Assembly (NCBI RefSeq): GCF_000160775.2
Contig: NZ_CM001024.1
Span: 2,949,096-3,013,095, forward strand
Length of the DNA stretch: 64,000 nucleotides
Direction of reading: 5' to 3'
Origin: Aeromicrobium marinum DSM 15272
Lineage (GTDB): Bacteria; Actinomycetota; Actinomycetes; Propionibacteriales; Nocardioidaceae
Shown: piece by piece, positions 17,872-27,681 of the stretch
Layout: each line of letters begins with the position of its first letter
How positions within the stretch are numbered: position 1 is the first letter of the stretch
Notes under the pieces: generated by a model
What the model was told of the DNA's origin: nothing
The model's input: the letters and a program-made list of their open reading frames with translations, nothing else
The model's database searches: none
Translations under genes and position numbers: made by a program

Positions 17872-18503
17872 CGGGACCCGGCGAGCCGGGTGACGTCGAG
17901 GAGTCGCCGGCGGGGGAGACCCCGCCGGCGGCCCCGGCCGACGACGCTGCCGGCGATGCTGTCGACGGCTCCGCCGACGACGCGGCCGGGTCCGCCGGTG
18001 CTGATGACCCGTTGGCGGCGGCTCAGGCCGACCTCGCCGAGCGCACCGCCGACCTGCAGCGGCTGCAGGCGGAGTACGTCAACTACAAGCGCCGCGTCGA
18101 CCGTGACCGGGAGCTGGTCAAGGCACAGGGTGAGGCGAAGGTCCTCGACTCCCTGCTGACCGTGCTGGACGACCTCGGTCGGGCCGAGGAGCACGGCGAG
18201 CTCACCGGTGGGTTCAAGGCCGTGGCCGACGCGCTGCGGTCTGCGGTCGGCAAGCACCACCTCGAGGCGTTCGGTGCCGAGGGCGACGCGTTCGACCCGG
18301 CCGTGCACGAGGCGGTGTTCCAGGTCGGGGAGTCCTCCGACGTCACCGTCACGACGGTCGGGCAGGTGCTGCGGATCGGTTACCGGGTCGGCGACCGGGT
18401 GCTCCGGCCCGCCACGGTGGGTGTCGTCGAGCCCGGCGACGCCCCGGAGGCGGCAGAATCGGACACGACGTCAGCCGGCGCGACCGACGACCCGACCGAC
18501 TGA
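17868..18503 (+). CDS. grpE: Nucleotide exchange factor GrpE
   Basis: A 211-residue GrpE, which releases ADP from DnaK. An acidic, low-complexity N-terminus (residues 1-50) is followed by a long coiled-coil helix ([24 protein letters not shown]) and the C-terminal beta domain with [11 protein letters not shown] and [16 protein letters not shown]. The GTG start overlaps the dnaK stop (GTGA), so translation is coupled to dnaK. Length and order fit the actinobacterial dnaK operon. Confidence 0.97.
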
Positions 18504-18527
18504 GTCAACGAGAAGGGAGGTGCGTGC

Positions 18528-19658
<1,131 letters not shown>

Positions 19659-19659
19659 C

Positions 19660-20034
19660 ATGCAGTTCCAACCCCCGGGCCCCGAGGCGAAGGTGTTCGT
19701 CATCAGCGTGGCGGCCGAGCTCTCGGGTCTGCACCCGCAGACCCTGCGCACCTACGACCGGCTCGGACTGGTCGAGCCGGGTCGCACGGGCGGCGGCGGG
19801 CGCCGTTACTCGGTGCGCGACATCGAGCTGCTGCAGACCATCGCCCGGCTGACCGCCGAAGGCCTGGGTCTGGAGGGCGTGAAACGCGTCATCGAGCTGC
19901 AGAACCAGGTGCTGGCCCTGCAGGAGAAGGTGGCCGAGCTGCAGCAACAGCTGGCCGCGGCGGACCAGGTGCAGAACCTGCCGGTCCCCTTCGCGTCGCA
20001 GCACGTCACGGTCTGGCGCCGCACCCCCCGCTGA
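19660..20034 (+). CDS. hspR: Heat-shock repressor HspR (MerR family)
   Basis: A 124-residue MerR-like repressor. The winged helix-turn-helix has VFVISVAAELSGLHPQTLRTYDRLGLVEPGRT, followed by GGRRYSVRDIELLQTIARLTAEGLGLEGVKRVIEL and a leucine-rich coiled coil (residues 84-108). HspR uses DnaK as co-repressor and binds HAIR sites; such sites occur upstream of dnaK and clpB in this window. The gene starts one base after the dnaJ stop. Its stop codon is the first part of a 90-bp palindrome. Confidence 0.95.
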   Translation: MQFQPPGPEAKVFVISVAAELSGLHPQTLRTYDRLGLVEPGRTGGGGRRYSVRDIELLQTIARLTAEGLGLEGVKRVIELQNQVLALQEKVAELQQQLAAADQVQNLPVPFASQHVTVWRRTPR

Positions 20035-20120
20035 TTCCCAGGAAATCCCAGAAAACTGTCACCTGTCCCCTGTTGCAACAGGGGTGACGTGACAGTTTTC
20101 TGGGATTTCCTGGGAATCAG
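20031..20120. terminator. Very large double palindrome between convergent hspR and lipase genes
   Basis: Perfect 32-base inverted arms lie at 20031-20062 and 20089-20120, beginning CTGATTCCCAGGAAATCCCA. Between them is an 18-bp perfect palindrome (CCCCTGTTGCAACAGGGG, 20067-20084). The left arm includes the hspR stop codon, and the right arm ends 12 bases before the lipase stop. Its position between convergent genes suggests bidirectional termination, but the perfection and size exceed what a terminator needs. Confidence 0.75.
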
Positions 20121-20131
20121 CGCCGAGGGGG

Positions 20132-21139
20132 TCAGCCGAAGAGCTGGGTGTTGCCGAACAGCGGGAGCTGGGCGAAGCACCGCACCCGGTGGACGTCGCT
20201 CGGGTCGAGGGTGTTGAGGATGATCTGGGCGACGTTCTTGCTGTACGACAGGCTGAGGTGCTCGGACCGGTCGAGCAGGCACACGTCCTGGATCGTGATG
20301 TTGTGGACCGTCGCGCCGGGGCCGGCCTCGATGAAGGCCGCGGTGTAGGGGGTCACGACCTCGTCCTTGCGGGTGGCGATGTTGGTGTAGGTCACGCCCG
20401 GGACGGTCTGCCCGTTGCCGTTGAGGCGCTGGTAGAACGGTGTCTGCGGTGCGGGGCTCGGATCGACCTGCTGGGCCAGGGCGGGCAGCTGGAGCAGCTC
20501 CAGGCCCAGGAACACCGGTGCCAGCAGCCCCAGGGTGCTCCCGAGCCGCGTGATCCCGAACAGGTTCGTCGGCCGGTTGGACGAGGCGAGTCCGACCACG
20601 TTCGCGACGTGGTCCGCGCCGCCCAGCACGTTGGTGTAGTACCGCGAGATCATGCCGCCCTGCGAGTGGCCGATCAGGTCCACCTGGGTCGCGCCGGTCG
20701 CGGCGAGCACCCGGTCGACGAACACGCCGACCTCGGTGGCGTTGTCGACCAGGTCGCCGGTGCCGTTGACGAACGGGATGCCCGTGCTGTTGCCGAAGTT
20801 GAGGGCGAACACGCAGTAGCCCTGGTCCTCGATGATCGGCGACAGGCCGTTCCAGTTGTTGTACGCGTTCTCCAGCGTCCCGTGCACCAGCACGACCGGC
20901 CGGGGGTGCTGGGCCGACGGCCGGCAGGACCAGTCGTTCGCGCCGGCCGGGTCCGCGGCCGGCCGGACGATCGACGTCGCCAGCGCTGCGGGGAACGAGT
21001 TGTCGCCGCCGAAGGAGCCGAACAGGAGGGGTCGGGGCGTCGGGTCGACGGCCGCGGCCGGACCAGCCACGGCGACCGAGAAGGTCAGGGCGGCGAGGAC
21101 GCCGACGGCGAGCCGCCGGACGGACGAGTGGTGCTTCAT
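20132..21139 (-). CDS. Secreted alpha/beta-hydrolase lipase
   Basis: A 335-residue exported lipase/esterase. Residues 1-30 are a Sec signal peptide ending GPAAAVD. The mature protein has the oxyanion segment VVLVHGTLENAYNNW and nucleophile elbow GHSQGGMISRYY; the catalytic His is probably in SEHLSLSYS near the C-terminus. The architecture is that of actinobacterial secreted triacylglycerol lipases (lipase class 2-like). The in-frame ATG at 21193 would add 18 residues before the signal peptide; I prefer ATG 21139, which is preceded by GGGGGAA. The gene is convergent with hspR and divergent from the RDD gene. Confidence 0.85.
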   Translation of the reverse strand: MKHHSSVRRLAVGVLAALTFSVAVAGPAAAVDPTPRPLLFGSFGGDNSFPAALATSIVRPAADPAGANDWSCRPSAQHPRPVVLVHGTLENAYNNWNGLSPIIEDQGYCVFALNFGNSTGIPFVNGTGDLVDNATEVGVFVDRVLAATGATQVDLIGHSQGGMISRYYTNVLGGADHVANVVGLASSNRPTNLFGITRLGSTLGLLAPVFLGLELLQLPALAQQVDPSPAPQTPFYQRLNGNGQTVPGVTYTNIATRKDEVVTPYTAAFIEAGPGATVHNITIQDVCLLDRSEHLSLSYSKNVAQIILNTLDPSDVHRVRCFAQLPLFGNTQLFG

Positions 21140-21358
21140 GGTGGTTCCCCCGGGAGGCGCAGGTGCGACGGACCTGACCATCCTCGGCTGCACCGGGCCG
21201 CCCCGACAGGACCACGACGATCGTCCGGTCGCCGCGGGTGATCGATCCGGTCCGCCCGTCCCCCGCTCACGGACCGGCGCGAGCCGGGCACCCGCGGAAA
21301 CGCAGACAGGTGGTCCGGGCGGCCCCTAGTCTGGCGGTCCGCAGACCAGGAGGACGCC

Positions 21359-21829
21359 ATGACCCAGCCATCGATGCCCCCGCCGCCGCCGGAGCAGAGC
21401 CCGACCACGTTCGCCTCGTGGGGGCAGCGGGTCGGCGCCCTCATCATCGACATCATCCCGCAGCTGGTCGTGTTCGTCGTGTGCGCGGTGCTCTTCGGGG
21501 AGTCCGAGACCGGGGACGGGAGCTTCTCCTTCCAGCTGGCCGGCGTCGGGGCCGTCCTGTACTACCTGCTGGCCTTCGCGTGGTTCGGCTACAACTGGCT
21601 GTACCTGCAGGGCACGACGGGTCAGACCGTGGGCAAGAAGGCCCTCGGCATCGGCGTGCACCGGGCCGGCACCCGCGAGCCGATCGGGCCGGGCCTGACC
21701 TTCGTCCGCCAGCTGGCCCACATCCTCGACTCGCTGCCGTGCCTCATCGGCTACCTCGTGCCGCTGTTCGACGGCGAGCGCCGGACCTTCGCCGACATGA
21801 TCATGTCGACCCGGGTGCACCGGGTCTGA
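21359..21829 (+). CDS. RDD family membrane protein
   Basis: A 156-residue integral membrane protein with the RDD domain: the opening FASWGQRVGALIIDIIPQ, two hydrophobic segments (about 26-46 and 58-82), then GQTVGKKALGIGVHRAG and the last segment ending PLFDGERRTFADMIMSTRV. The short Pro-rich N-terminus (MPPPPPEQ) is common in actinobacterial members. Function unknown; related domains have been linked to ion or solute transport. AGGAGG precedes the ATG, and TAGTCT at 21327-21332 is a plausible -10. Confidence 0.88.
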   Translation: MTQPSMPPPPPEQSPTTFASWGQRVGALIIDIIPQLVVFVVCAVLFGESETGDGSFSFQLAGVGAVLYYLLAFAWFGYNWLYLQGTTGQTVGKKALGIGVHRAGTREPIGPGLTFVRQLAHILDSLPCLIGYLVPLFDGERRTFADMIMSTRVHRV

Positions 21830-21867
21830 CGCCCTCGCGGCGAAACCTCGCCGTCACCTGACCGACG

Positions 21868-21873
21868 TAGGTT
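21868..21873 (+). promoter_or_regulatory. -10 hexamer of leaderless promoter for ppc
   Basis: TAGGTT lies six bases before the GTG start at 21880. No Shine-Dalgarno sequence is present, so a leaderless transcript is likely. Confidence 0.55.
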
Positions 21874-21879
21874 GGTCGG

Positions 21880-24672
21880 GTGACGCCCGAGATCTCCCAC
21901 GCCGACCGCCTGCCCGAGCAGAACCTCCCTGCGGACGTCCCGCAGGAGGAGGTCCTGCGCAGCGACGTGCGGCGGGTCGCCGACCTGCTCGGCCAGACCC
22001 TCGTCCGACAGGAGGGTCAGGAGCTGTTCGACCTGGTCGAGCGGGTGCGGGTGCTGTCCCGCCGCCGCGACGACGAGGGCGCGGCCGAGGACCGGGCGAC
22101 GGTACACGCCCTGCTCGACGAGCTGCCCACCGACACCGTCGCCTCGCTCGTGCGGGCGTTCAGCGTGTACTTCAACCTGGCCAACGTGGCCGAGCAGGTG
22201 GCGCGGGTCCGGGAGGTCGTCGACCGGCCGTACGGCACGGGGTGGCTCGACCGGGCCGTGGCCGAGATCGTGGAGGACCAGGGCCCGGGTGCGCTCGCGG
22301 AGGCCTTCGCGTCGCTCGACATCCGGACGGTGTTCACCGCCCACCCCACCGAGGTCAGCCGGCGGTCCACCCTCACCAAGATCCGCCGGATCGCCGACAT
22401 CCTCGGCGAACCGTCGGACGACGACACGGTGCTGCGTCGTCGGCAGGACGCGAACCTCGCCCAGCTGATCGACCTCATCTGGCAGACCGATCCGGTGCGC
22501 CGCAACCGGCCCACCCCACTCGACGAGGCCCGGCATGCTGTCTACTACCTGCAGGACATCCTCGACGAGACCATGCCGACCCTGTCGGCCGATCTGGCCG
22601 ACACGCTCGCCGTCCACGGCATCCGGCCCGCCGCCACGGCCCGACCGCTGAGCTTCGGGTCGTGGATCGGCGGCGACCGCGACGGCAATCCGAACGTGAC
22701 CCCCGAGATCACCCGTGAGGTCCTGCGGCTGCAGCACCGGATCGCCAACCGCGTCGTCACCGCCAGCCTCGACGTGCTGATCCGTGAGCTGTCGACCTCG
22801 GTCGACCTGGTCGGGGTCGGCGACGACCTGCTCGCGTCGCTCGAGGTCGATCTCGAGGTCCTCACGGACCTCGATCCGCGCCTGCTCAGCGTCAACGCCG
22901 CCGAGCCCTACCGGCTCAAGCTGTCGTGCATGCGGCTGAAGCTCGAGCACACCGCCGACCGCATCGCCGCCGGGGCCGCGCACGTCCCGGGCCACGACTA
23001 CGCCGACCGCTCCGAGCTGCTCGCCGACCTCGCCCTGGTGGACGGGTCGCTGCGCGCCCACGGCGGCGAGATCGTCGCCGACCGGATGGTGGCCGACACG
23101 ATCCGCACGGCCTCGCTCGTGGGACTGCACCTGGCCACCCTGGACGTGCGGGAGCACGCCGACGCCCACCACCACGCCGTCGGGCTGCTCGTCGACCGGG
23201 TCGGTGAGCAGCCGGTCGCCTACGCCGACCTCGACCGGGCGGCCCGGCACCGTCTGCTGTCCGTCGAGCTGGGGTCGCGCCGGCCGCTCAGCCCGCAGCC
23301 GCCCGCTCTCGACGAGGCCGCCGCCCGCACGTACGGCGTGTTCGAGGTCATCCGCGAGATGCACGGTGTGTTCGGGCCGGAGGTCGTGGAGTCCTACATC
23401 GTGTCGATGAGTCAGGGCGCCGACGACGTGCTGGCGGCGGCCGTCCTGGCGCGCGAGGTCGGGCTGGTCGACCTGCACTCCCCGGAGCCGGTCGCCCGCA
23501 TCGGCTTCGTGCCGCTGCTGGAGACCATCGAGGAGATCCGCCGGGCCGGTGACGTGCTCGACGACCTGCTGGGTGACCCGGTGTACCGGCGCATCGTCAG
23601 CCTGCGCGGCGAGGTGCAGGAGATCATGCTGGGCTACTCCGACTCCAACAAGGAGGGCGGCATCACCACCAGCCAGTGGGAGCTGCACCAGGCCCAGCGC
23701 AGTCTGCGGGACGTCGCGGCCCGGCACGGCGTGACCTTGCGGCTCTTCCACGGTCGTGGCGGCACGGTGGGTCGTGGCGGCGGTCCCACCTACGACGCGA
23801 TCCTCGCCCAGCCGTGGGGGGTGCTGGCCGGCGACATCAAGTTCACCGAGCAGGGCGAGGTCATCAGCGACAAGTACGCGTTGCCGGTGCTCGCGCGCGA
23901 GAACCTCGAGCTGTCGATGGCCGCGGTCCTCACGGCGTCGTCGCTGCACACCGAGTCGCGTCAACCCGCCGAGACCCTCACCGACTGGGACACCACGATG
24001 GAGCTGGTGAGCGGTCGCGCCTACGCCGCCTACCGCGAGCTGGTCGAGGACCCGTCGCTGTTCGACTACTTCCTCGCCTCGACACCGGTCGACCAGCTGG
24101 GTGGGCTCAACATCGGGTCGCGACCGGCGCGGCGCCCCGACTCCGGTGGTGACATCTCCGGGCTGCGCGCGATCCCGTGGGTGTTCGGCTGGACGCAGTC
24201 CCGCCAGATCGTGCCGGGCTGGTTCGGGGTCGGCAGCGGCCTGCGCGCAGCGCGGGAGGCCGGTCACGAGGCCGCGCTCGCCCAGATGCTGGAGCAGTGG
24301 CACTTCTTCGGCACCTTCATCTCCAACGTCGAGATGACCCTGGCCAAGACCGACCTCGCGGTCGCGTCGCACTACGTCTCCGCCCTGGTGCCGGACGACC
24401 TGCAGCACGTGTTCGACCTGATCCGGGCCGAGCACGCGATCACGGTCGAGGAGGTGCTGCGCGTCACCGGTGAGCAGCGGCTCCTCGACCACCAGCCGGC
24501 CCTGCGCCGCACCCTGGAGATCCGCGACACGTACCTGCAGCCGATCTCCTACGCCCAGGTCGACCTGCTGGCCCGGTCGCGTCAGGACCCGGACTCCACC
24601 GACGAGCACCTGCGGCGCGCCCTGCTGCTCACCGTCAACGGCATCGCGGCGGGCCTGCGCAACACCGGCTGA
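21880..24672 (+). CDS. ppc: Phosphoenolpyruvate carboxylase
   Basis: This enzyme carboxylates PEP with bicarbonate to oxaloacetate, replenishing the TCA cycle. The 930-residue length is normal. Signatures present: the catalytic His segment [41 protein letters not shown], the glycine loop [21 protein letters not shown], and the C-terminal NTG, conserved in the family and needed for allosteric binding. The GTG start follows a TAGGTT -10 hexamer at six bases. A nucleotide cyclase follows 42 bases later with its own weak -10, so co-transcription is possible but unproven. Confidence 0.97.
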   Translation: MTPEISHADRLPEQNLPADVPQEEVLRSDVRRVADLLGQTLVRQEGQELFDLVERVRVLSRRRDDEGAAEDRATVHALLDELPTDTVASLVRAFSVYFNLANVAEQVARVREVVDRPYGTGWLDRAVAEIVEDQGPGALAEAFASLDIRTVFTAHPTEVSRRSTLTKIRRIADILGEPSDDDTVLRRRQDANLAQLIDLIWQTDPVRRNRPTPLDEARHAVYYLQDILDETMPTLSADLADTLAVHGIRPAATARPLSFGSWIGGDRDGNPNVTPEITREVLRLQHRIANRVVTASLDVLIRELSTSVDLVGVGDDLLASLEVDLEVLTDLDPRLLSVNAAEPYRLKLSCMRLKLEHTADRIAAGAAHVPGHDYADRSELLADLALVDGSLRAHGGEIVADRMVADTIRTASLVGLHLATLDVREHADAHHHAVGLLVDRVGEQPVAYADLDRAARHRLLSVELGSRRPLSPQPPALDEAAARTYGVFEVIREMHGVFGPEVVESYIVSMSQGADDVLAAAVLAREVGLVDLHSPEPVARIGFVPLLETIEEIRRAGDVLDDLLGDPVYRRIVSLRGEVQEIMLGYSDSNKEGGITTSQWELHQAQRSLRDVAARHGVTLRLFHGRGGTVGRGGGPTYDAILAQPWGVLAGDIKFTEQGEVISDKYALPVLARENLELSMAAVLTASSLHTESRQPAETLTDWDTTMELVSGRAYAAYRELVEDPSLFDYFLASTPVDQLGGLNIGSRPARRPDSGGDISGLRAIPWVFGWTQSRQIVPGWFGVGSGLRAAREAGHEAALAQMLEQWHFFGTFISNVEMTLAKTDLAVASHYVSALVPDDLQHVFDLIRAEHAITVEEVLRVTGEQRLLDHQPALRRTLEIRDTYLQPISYAQVDLLARSRQDPDSTDEHLRRALLLTVNGIAAGLRNTG

Positions 24673-24702
24673 TCCCCGTGGGGCGGCGCCCCGCCGGGGT
24701 GC

Positions 24703-24708
24703 GAGGAT
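24703..24708 (+). promoter_or_regulatory. Possible -10 hexamer for the cyclase gene
   Basis: GAGGAT sits exactly six bases before GTG 24715, the spacing of the other leaderless promoters here, but its first base departs from TANNNT. It is weak on its own. Confidence 0.3.
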
Positions 24709-24714
24709 GCGGGG

Positions 24715-25533
24715 GTGTCCGTGCTGGAGATCGTCCTGGTCGCGCTGCTGGGCGGCGTGTCTGTGTACGCGGTCGTCCTGCGGTCCCAGCTGACCCGGTC
24801 GCGGGTGCTGGTCAAACGGCTGGAGGCCGAGCGGGCTGCCCGTGACCCGCGACGTCGGCGGCGTTCGGCGCCGCTGGTGGTGCGCCGGGCCGAGAAGGCC
24901 GTCAAGGCGGTCACCGAGTCGGCCGACATCCTGCGGACGCGCGGGGTCAGCGGCCTGGTCGCGTCGTCGATCGAGGACCTGACCGAGTGGGTCCGTGAGG
25001 ACCGGGCGGCGGTCGAGAGGTTCGCCGCGCCCGACGGGACGGTGACGGTGTTCTTCTCCGACATCGAGGGCTCCACCGCGCTGAACGAACGGCTGGGCGA
25101 CCGGGCGTTCGTCAAGGTGCTCGCCCGCCACGACGAGCTGGTCCGCACCTCCCTGGCCAACCACGACGGCCACGTGGTCAAGACCCAGGGCGACGGCTTC
25201 ATGGTGGTCTTCCGGCAGTCCGCCGACGGGGTCCGCGCGGCCCTGGAGATCCAGGAGCGGCTCGGCCGCGAGCGCGGACGGCTGCGGTCCCACGACATCG
25301 CGGTTCGGATCGGTCTGCACCGCGGTGCCGTGGTCGCGCGGGACGGCGACTACTTCGGCCGCAACGTGGCCCTCGCCGCCCGGGTGGCGGCCGAGGCCGC
25401 CGGCGGTGAGGTGCTGGTGAGCGACGAGCTGCGCGAGTCGCTGCTGGACGCGACCGAGTTCGTGTTCGACGAGGTGCGTGAGGTCGAGCTGAAGGGTTTC
25501 ACCGGGCTGCAGCGGCTCTGGCTCGTGGGCTGA
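24715..25533 (+). CDS. Class III adenylate/guanylate cyclase, membrane-anchored
   Basis: A 272-residue protein with one N-terminal transmembrane helix (residues 4-22), a basic linker, and a class III nucleotide cyclase domain from about residue 105. The metal-binding aspartates lie in FFSDIEGST and KTQGDGFMVVF; the later ARIGLHRGAV-like segment (VRIGLHRGAVVARDGDYFGRNVALAARV) holds the catalytic Asn and Arg region. It should make cAMP or cGMP; DGDYFGRNV resembles adenylate cyclases. No sensory domain is visible beyond the short N-terminal part. Neighbours give no target. Confidence 0.88.
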   Translation: MSVLEIVLVALLGGVSVYAVVLRSQLTRSRVLVKRLEAERAARDPRRRRRSAPLVVRRAEKAVKAVTESADILRTRGVSGLVASSIEDLTEWVREDRAAVERFAAPDGTVTVFFSDIEGSTALNERLGDRAFVKVLARHDELVRTSLANHDGHVVKTQGDGFMVVFRQSADGVRAALEIQERLGRERGRLRSHDIAVRIGLHRGAVVARDGDYFGRNVALAARVAAEAAGGEVLVSDELRESLLDATEFVFDEVREVELKGFTGLQRLWLVG

Positions 25534-25554
25534 CGCAGCGGCCCGGCGTGGCCG

Positions 25555-27075
25555 TCAGTTGACCTGGCGGTCGTGGCCGGCCCAGAACTCCTGCCGCAGC
25601 TTGAACTTCTGCAGCTTGCCCGTGGCGGTGCGGGCGAGCTCGTCGCGGAACTCGATCCGCTTCGGGCACTTGTAGCCGGCCAGCCGTTCCCGGCAGTGCG
25701 CGATCAGCTCGTCCGCGGTCACCCCGTCGGCCACGACCAGCGCCGTGACCAGCTCGCCCCACCGTTCGTCCGGCGTGCCGATGACGGCGACCTCCCGCAC
25801 GGCGTCGTGCGACGCCAGTGCATCCTCGACCTCGATCGACGAGACGTTCTCGCCGCCGCTGATGATGACGTCCTTCTTGCGGTCGGCGATGGTGACGTAG
25901 CCGTCCTCGTACGACCCGCCGTCGCCGGTGTGGAACCAGTCGCCGGCCAGCGCCTCGGTGGTGGCGTCCGGGTTGTCCCAGTAGCCCTGCAGCACCGTGT
26001 TGCTGCGCGCCAGGATCTCTCCGGAGTCGTCGAGCATGATGCTGGTGCTGAGCGCCGGCGCCCCGGCGCGACCCAGGAGCCGGGCCTGCTCGGGCGCCTC
26101 GAGGTCGTCCCACTCCTCGCGCATGCGGCTCATCGTCAGCAGCGGCGCGGTCTCGGTCAGGCCGTAGATCTGGATGAACTCCCAACCGAGTTCTGCACGG
26201 ACCCGCTCGATCGTGCGGGTCGGCGGCGGCGCACCGGCGACCACGCACCGGACCCGGTCACGGCCGGGCACCTCGCCCTCCCACGTCTCGAGGGCGTCGA
26301 GGACCATCGCCAGCACCGCGGGTGCGCAGCACAGGTAGGTGACGCCGTGCTCGGCGATGCGGCGCAGGATCTCGGCGCCGTCGACCTGCCTCAGCACGAT
26401 GTGCCGGCCGCCCATGCCCGTGACGCCGTAGACCTGGCCCCACCCGTTGCAGTGGAACATCGGCAGGGTGTGCAGGTACACGTCGCGGTCGCTGACCGAC
26501 GCCTGCCAGCCGAAGACCGTCGCGTTGGTCCACAGCGCGCGGTGGGTCTGCTCCACGCCCTTGGGCCGCGCGGTGGTGCCGGAGGTGTAGTTGATCGTCG
26601 CAGTGGCGTTCTCGTCGGGCTCCCACGGGCGGGGCTCGGCGCGGCTCGACCAGATCCGGTCGTCGTCGCGGCCCAGGACGAACACGTGCGGCGCGTCGAT
26701 CACGTCGGCCAGGTGGGCCAGGTCGGGATCCAGCATGACGACCTCGGCGCCGCAGTGGTCGACGATGTACTCGACCTCGGCGGCCGCGAGACGGAAGTTG
26801 ATCGGCACGAACACCCGACCCCAGGCCGAGACGCCGAAGAACGACACCAGCATCCGGGCGGCGTTGTGCGAGATCATCGCGACCCGTGCACCCGGTTCGA
26901 TGCCGAGCTCGTCCAGCGTCGCCGCCTGCGACCGTGCGAGGCGCATGACGTCGGCGTAGGTCAGCTCGCCCCACGACGGTGCGGTCTGCTGCGGCTCGTC
27001 GACGACGGCGACCCGCTCGGGGTAGACGGTGTGGGCGCGGGCGAGGAAGTCGCCGACGCTGAACGCAACCTGCAT
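25555..27075 (-). CDS. Acyl-CoA synthetase (AMP-forming, FadD-like)
   Basis: A 506-residue ANL-superfamily ligase that activates a carboxylic acid via acyl-adenylate to acyl-CoA. The P-loop YTSGTTARPKGVEQTHRA is near residue 165; QIYGLTETAP holds the A5 motif; GDGGSYEDGYVTIADRKKDVIISGGENV is the hinge; the catalytic Lys is in ATGKLQKFKL near the C-terminus. The length fits medium/long-chain acyl-CoA ligases of the FadD type; chain specificity is not readable. RBS GAGGAG lies before ATG 27075. It is convergent with the cyclase and part of the window's scattered fatty-acid genes. Confidence 0.92.
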   Translation of the reverse strand: MQVAFSVGDFLARAHTVYPERVAVVDEPQQTAPSWGELTYADVMRLARSQAATLDELGIEPGARVAMISHNAARMLVSFFGVSAWGRVFVPINFRLAAAEVEYIVDHCGAEVVMLDPDLAHLADVIDAPHVFVLGRDDDRIWSSRAEPRPWEPDENATATINYTSGTTARPKGVEQTHRALWTNATVFGWQASVSDRDVYLHTLPMFHCNGWGQVYGVTGMGGRHIVLRQVDGAEILRRIAEHGVTYLCCAPAVLAMVLDALETWEGEVPGRDRVRCVVAGAPPPTRTIERVRAELGWEFIQIYGLTETAPLLTMSRMREEWDDLEAPEQARLLGRAGAPALSTSIMLDDSGEILARSNTVLQGYWDNPDATTEALAGDWFHTGDGGSYEDGYVTIADRKKDVIISGGENVSSIEVEDALASHDAVREVAVIGTPDERWGELVTALVVADGVTADELIAHCRERLAGYKCPKRIEFRDELARTATGKLQKFKLRQEFWAGHDRQVN

Positions 27076-27184
27076 GCTGCTCCTCGGGTGTGGCGGGGGT
27101 CACGGCCATCCTGCCCCTCGCCCGGTCGCGGCACCACCGTGGCCCGAGCCCGGATCGCCCGGCGGCACCCTGGTCGCGCTGAAC

Positions 27185-27269
27185 GGGCGGTGGGTGAGCA
27201 ACCTTTCCCTGCTCCCGTCGGTGGGTGAGCAACCGCCTGGGCCCGCGATTCGGTTGCCTACCCACCGCC
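27185..27269. repeat. Interspersed repeat A, copy 2
   Basis: It has the same plan as the copy at 14341: direct GGCGGTGGGTGAGCAACC at 27186 and CGGTGGGTGAGCAACC at 27219, then the inverted CGGTTGCCTACCCACCGCC at 27251-27269. It begins five bases past the stop of the lipoprotein gene that ends at 27274 on the minus strand, so it again sits at a 3' end. Confidence 0.8.
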
Positions 27270-27273
27270 GGAG

Positions 27274-27681
27274 TCAGTCGCCGGGCGGGGTGCCGTCGCC
27301 GGGCTGGGGGCCGTAGCGCTGCTCCAGCTCGGCGCGGGTCCCCACGTCAAGATCTTCGAAGCGGACCTGGCGACCGTCCTGGACGCCGACCAGGTTGATG
27401 TCGGCGTCGGCCCGGCCCTGCCGGAGTATGGCGTGGGCCCGGTCCAAGACTTCCTGGGCGTCGGCGTCGGGAGCGATGGCGACCTTCCCCGCGTAGAGAT
27501 TCTCGAGCGTGTCCACATACGCGATGTCGACGGACTGGATGCCCGGCACCGCCAGGATCTGGGCGTAGAGCTGCTCGTCGGGGATCGGCGTGTACGCGGG
27601 CGTCGGGTCGTCGCGGCCCGGCGTGCAGCCTCCGGCCGCGAGGAGCGCGGCGACGATCATGAAGGTCCAGTGCATTCTCAT
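27274..27681 (-). CDS. Small lipoprotein, last gene of the WXG100-like operon
   Basis: A 135-residue lipoprotein; the lipobox LAAGGC puts the lipidated cysteine at residue 19. The mature part (residues 45-120) looks like a small alpha/beta domain (VDIAYVDTLENLYAGKVAIAPDADAQEVLDRAHAILRQG) that I cannot assign. Its ATG overlaps the stop of the hydrolase gene upstream (ATGA), so the two are translationally coupled. A role as surface partner of the hydrolase is an inference from this coupling only. Confidence 0.7.
   Translation of the reverse strand: MRMHWTFMIVAALLAAGGCTPGRDDPTPAYTPIPDEQLYAQILAVPGIQSVDIAYVDTLENLYAGKVAIAPDADAQEVLDRAHAILRQGRADADINLVGVQDGRQVRFEDLDVGTRAELEQRYGPQPGDGTPPGD

Noticed and set aside
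21751..25320. 1189-residue open frame on the minus strand across ppc and the cyclase
   Set aside because: It is opposite two unmistakable genes (PEP carboxylase and cyclase signatures); composition is that of a shadow frame.
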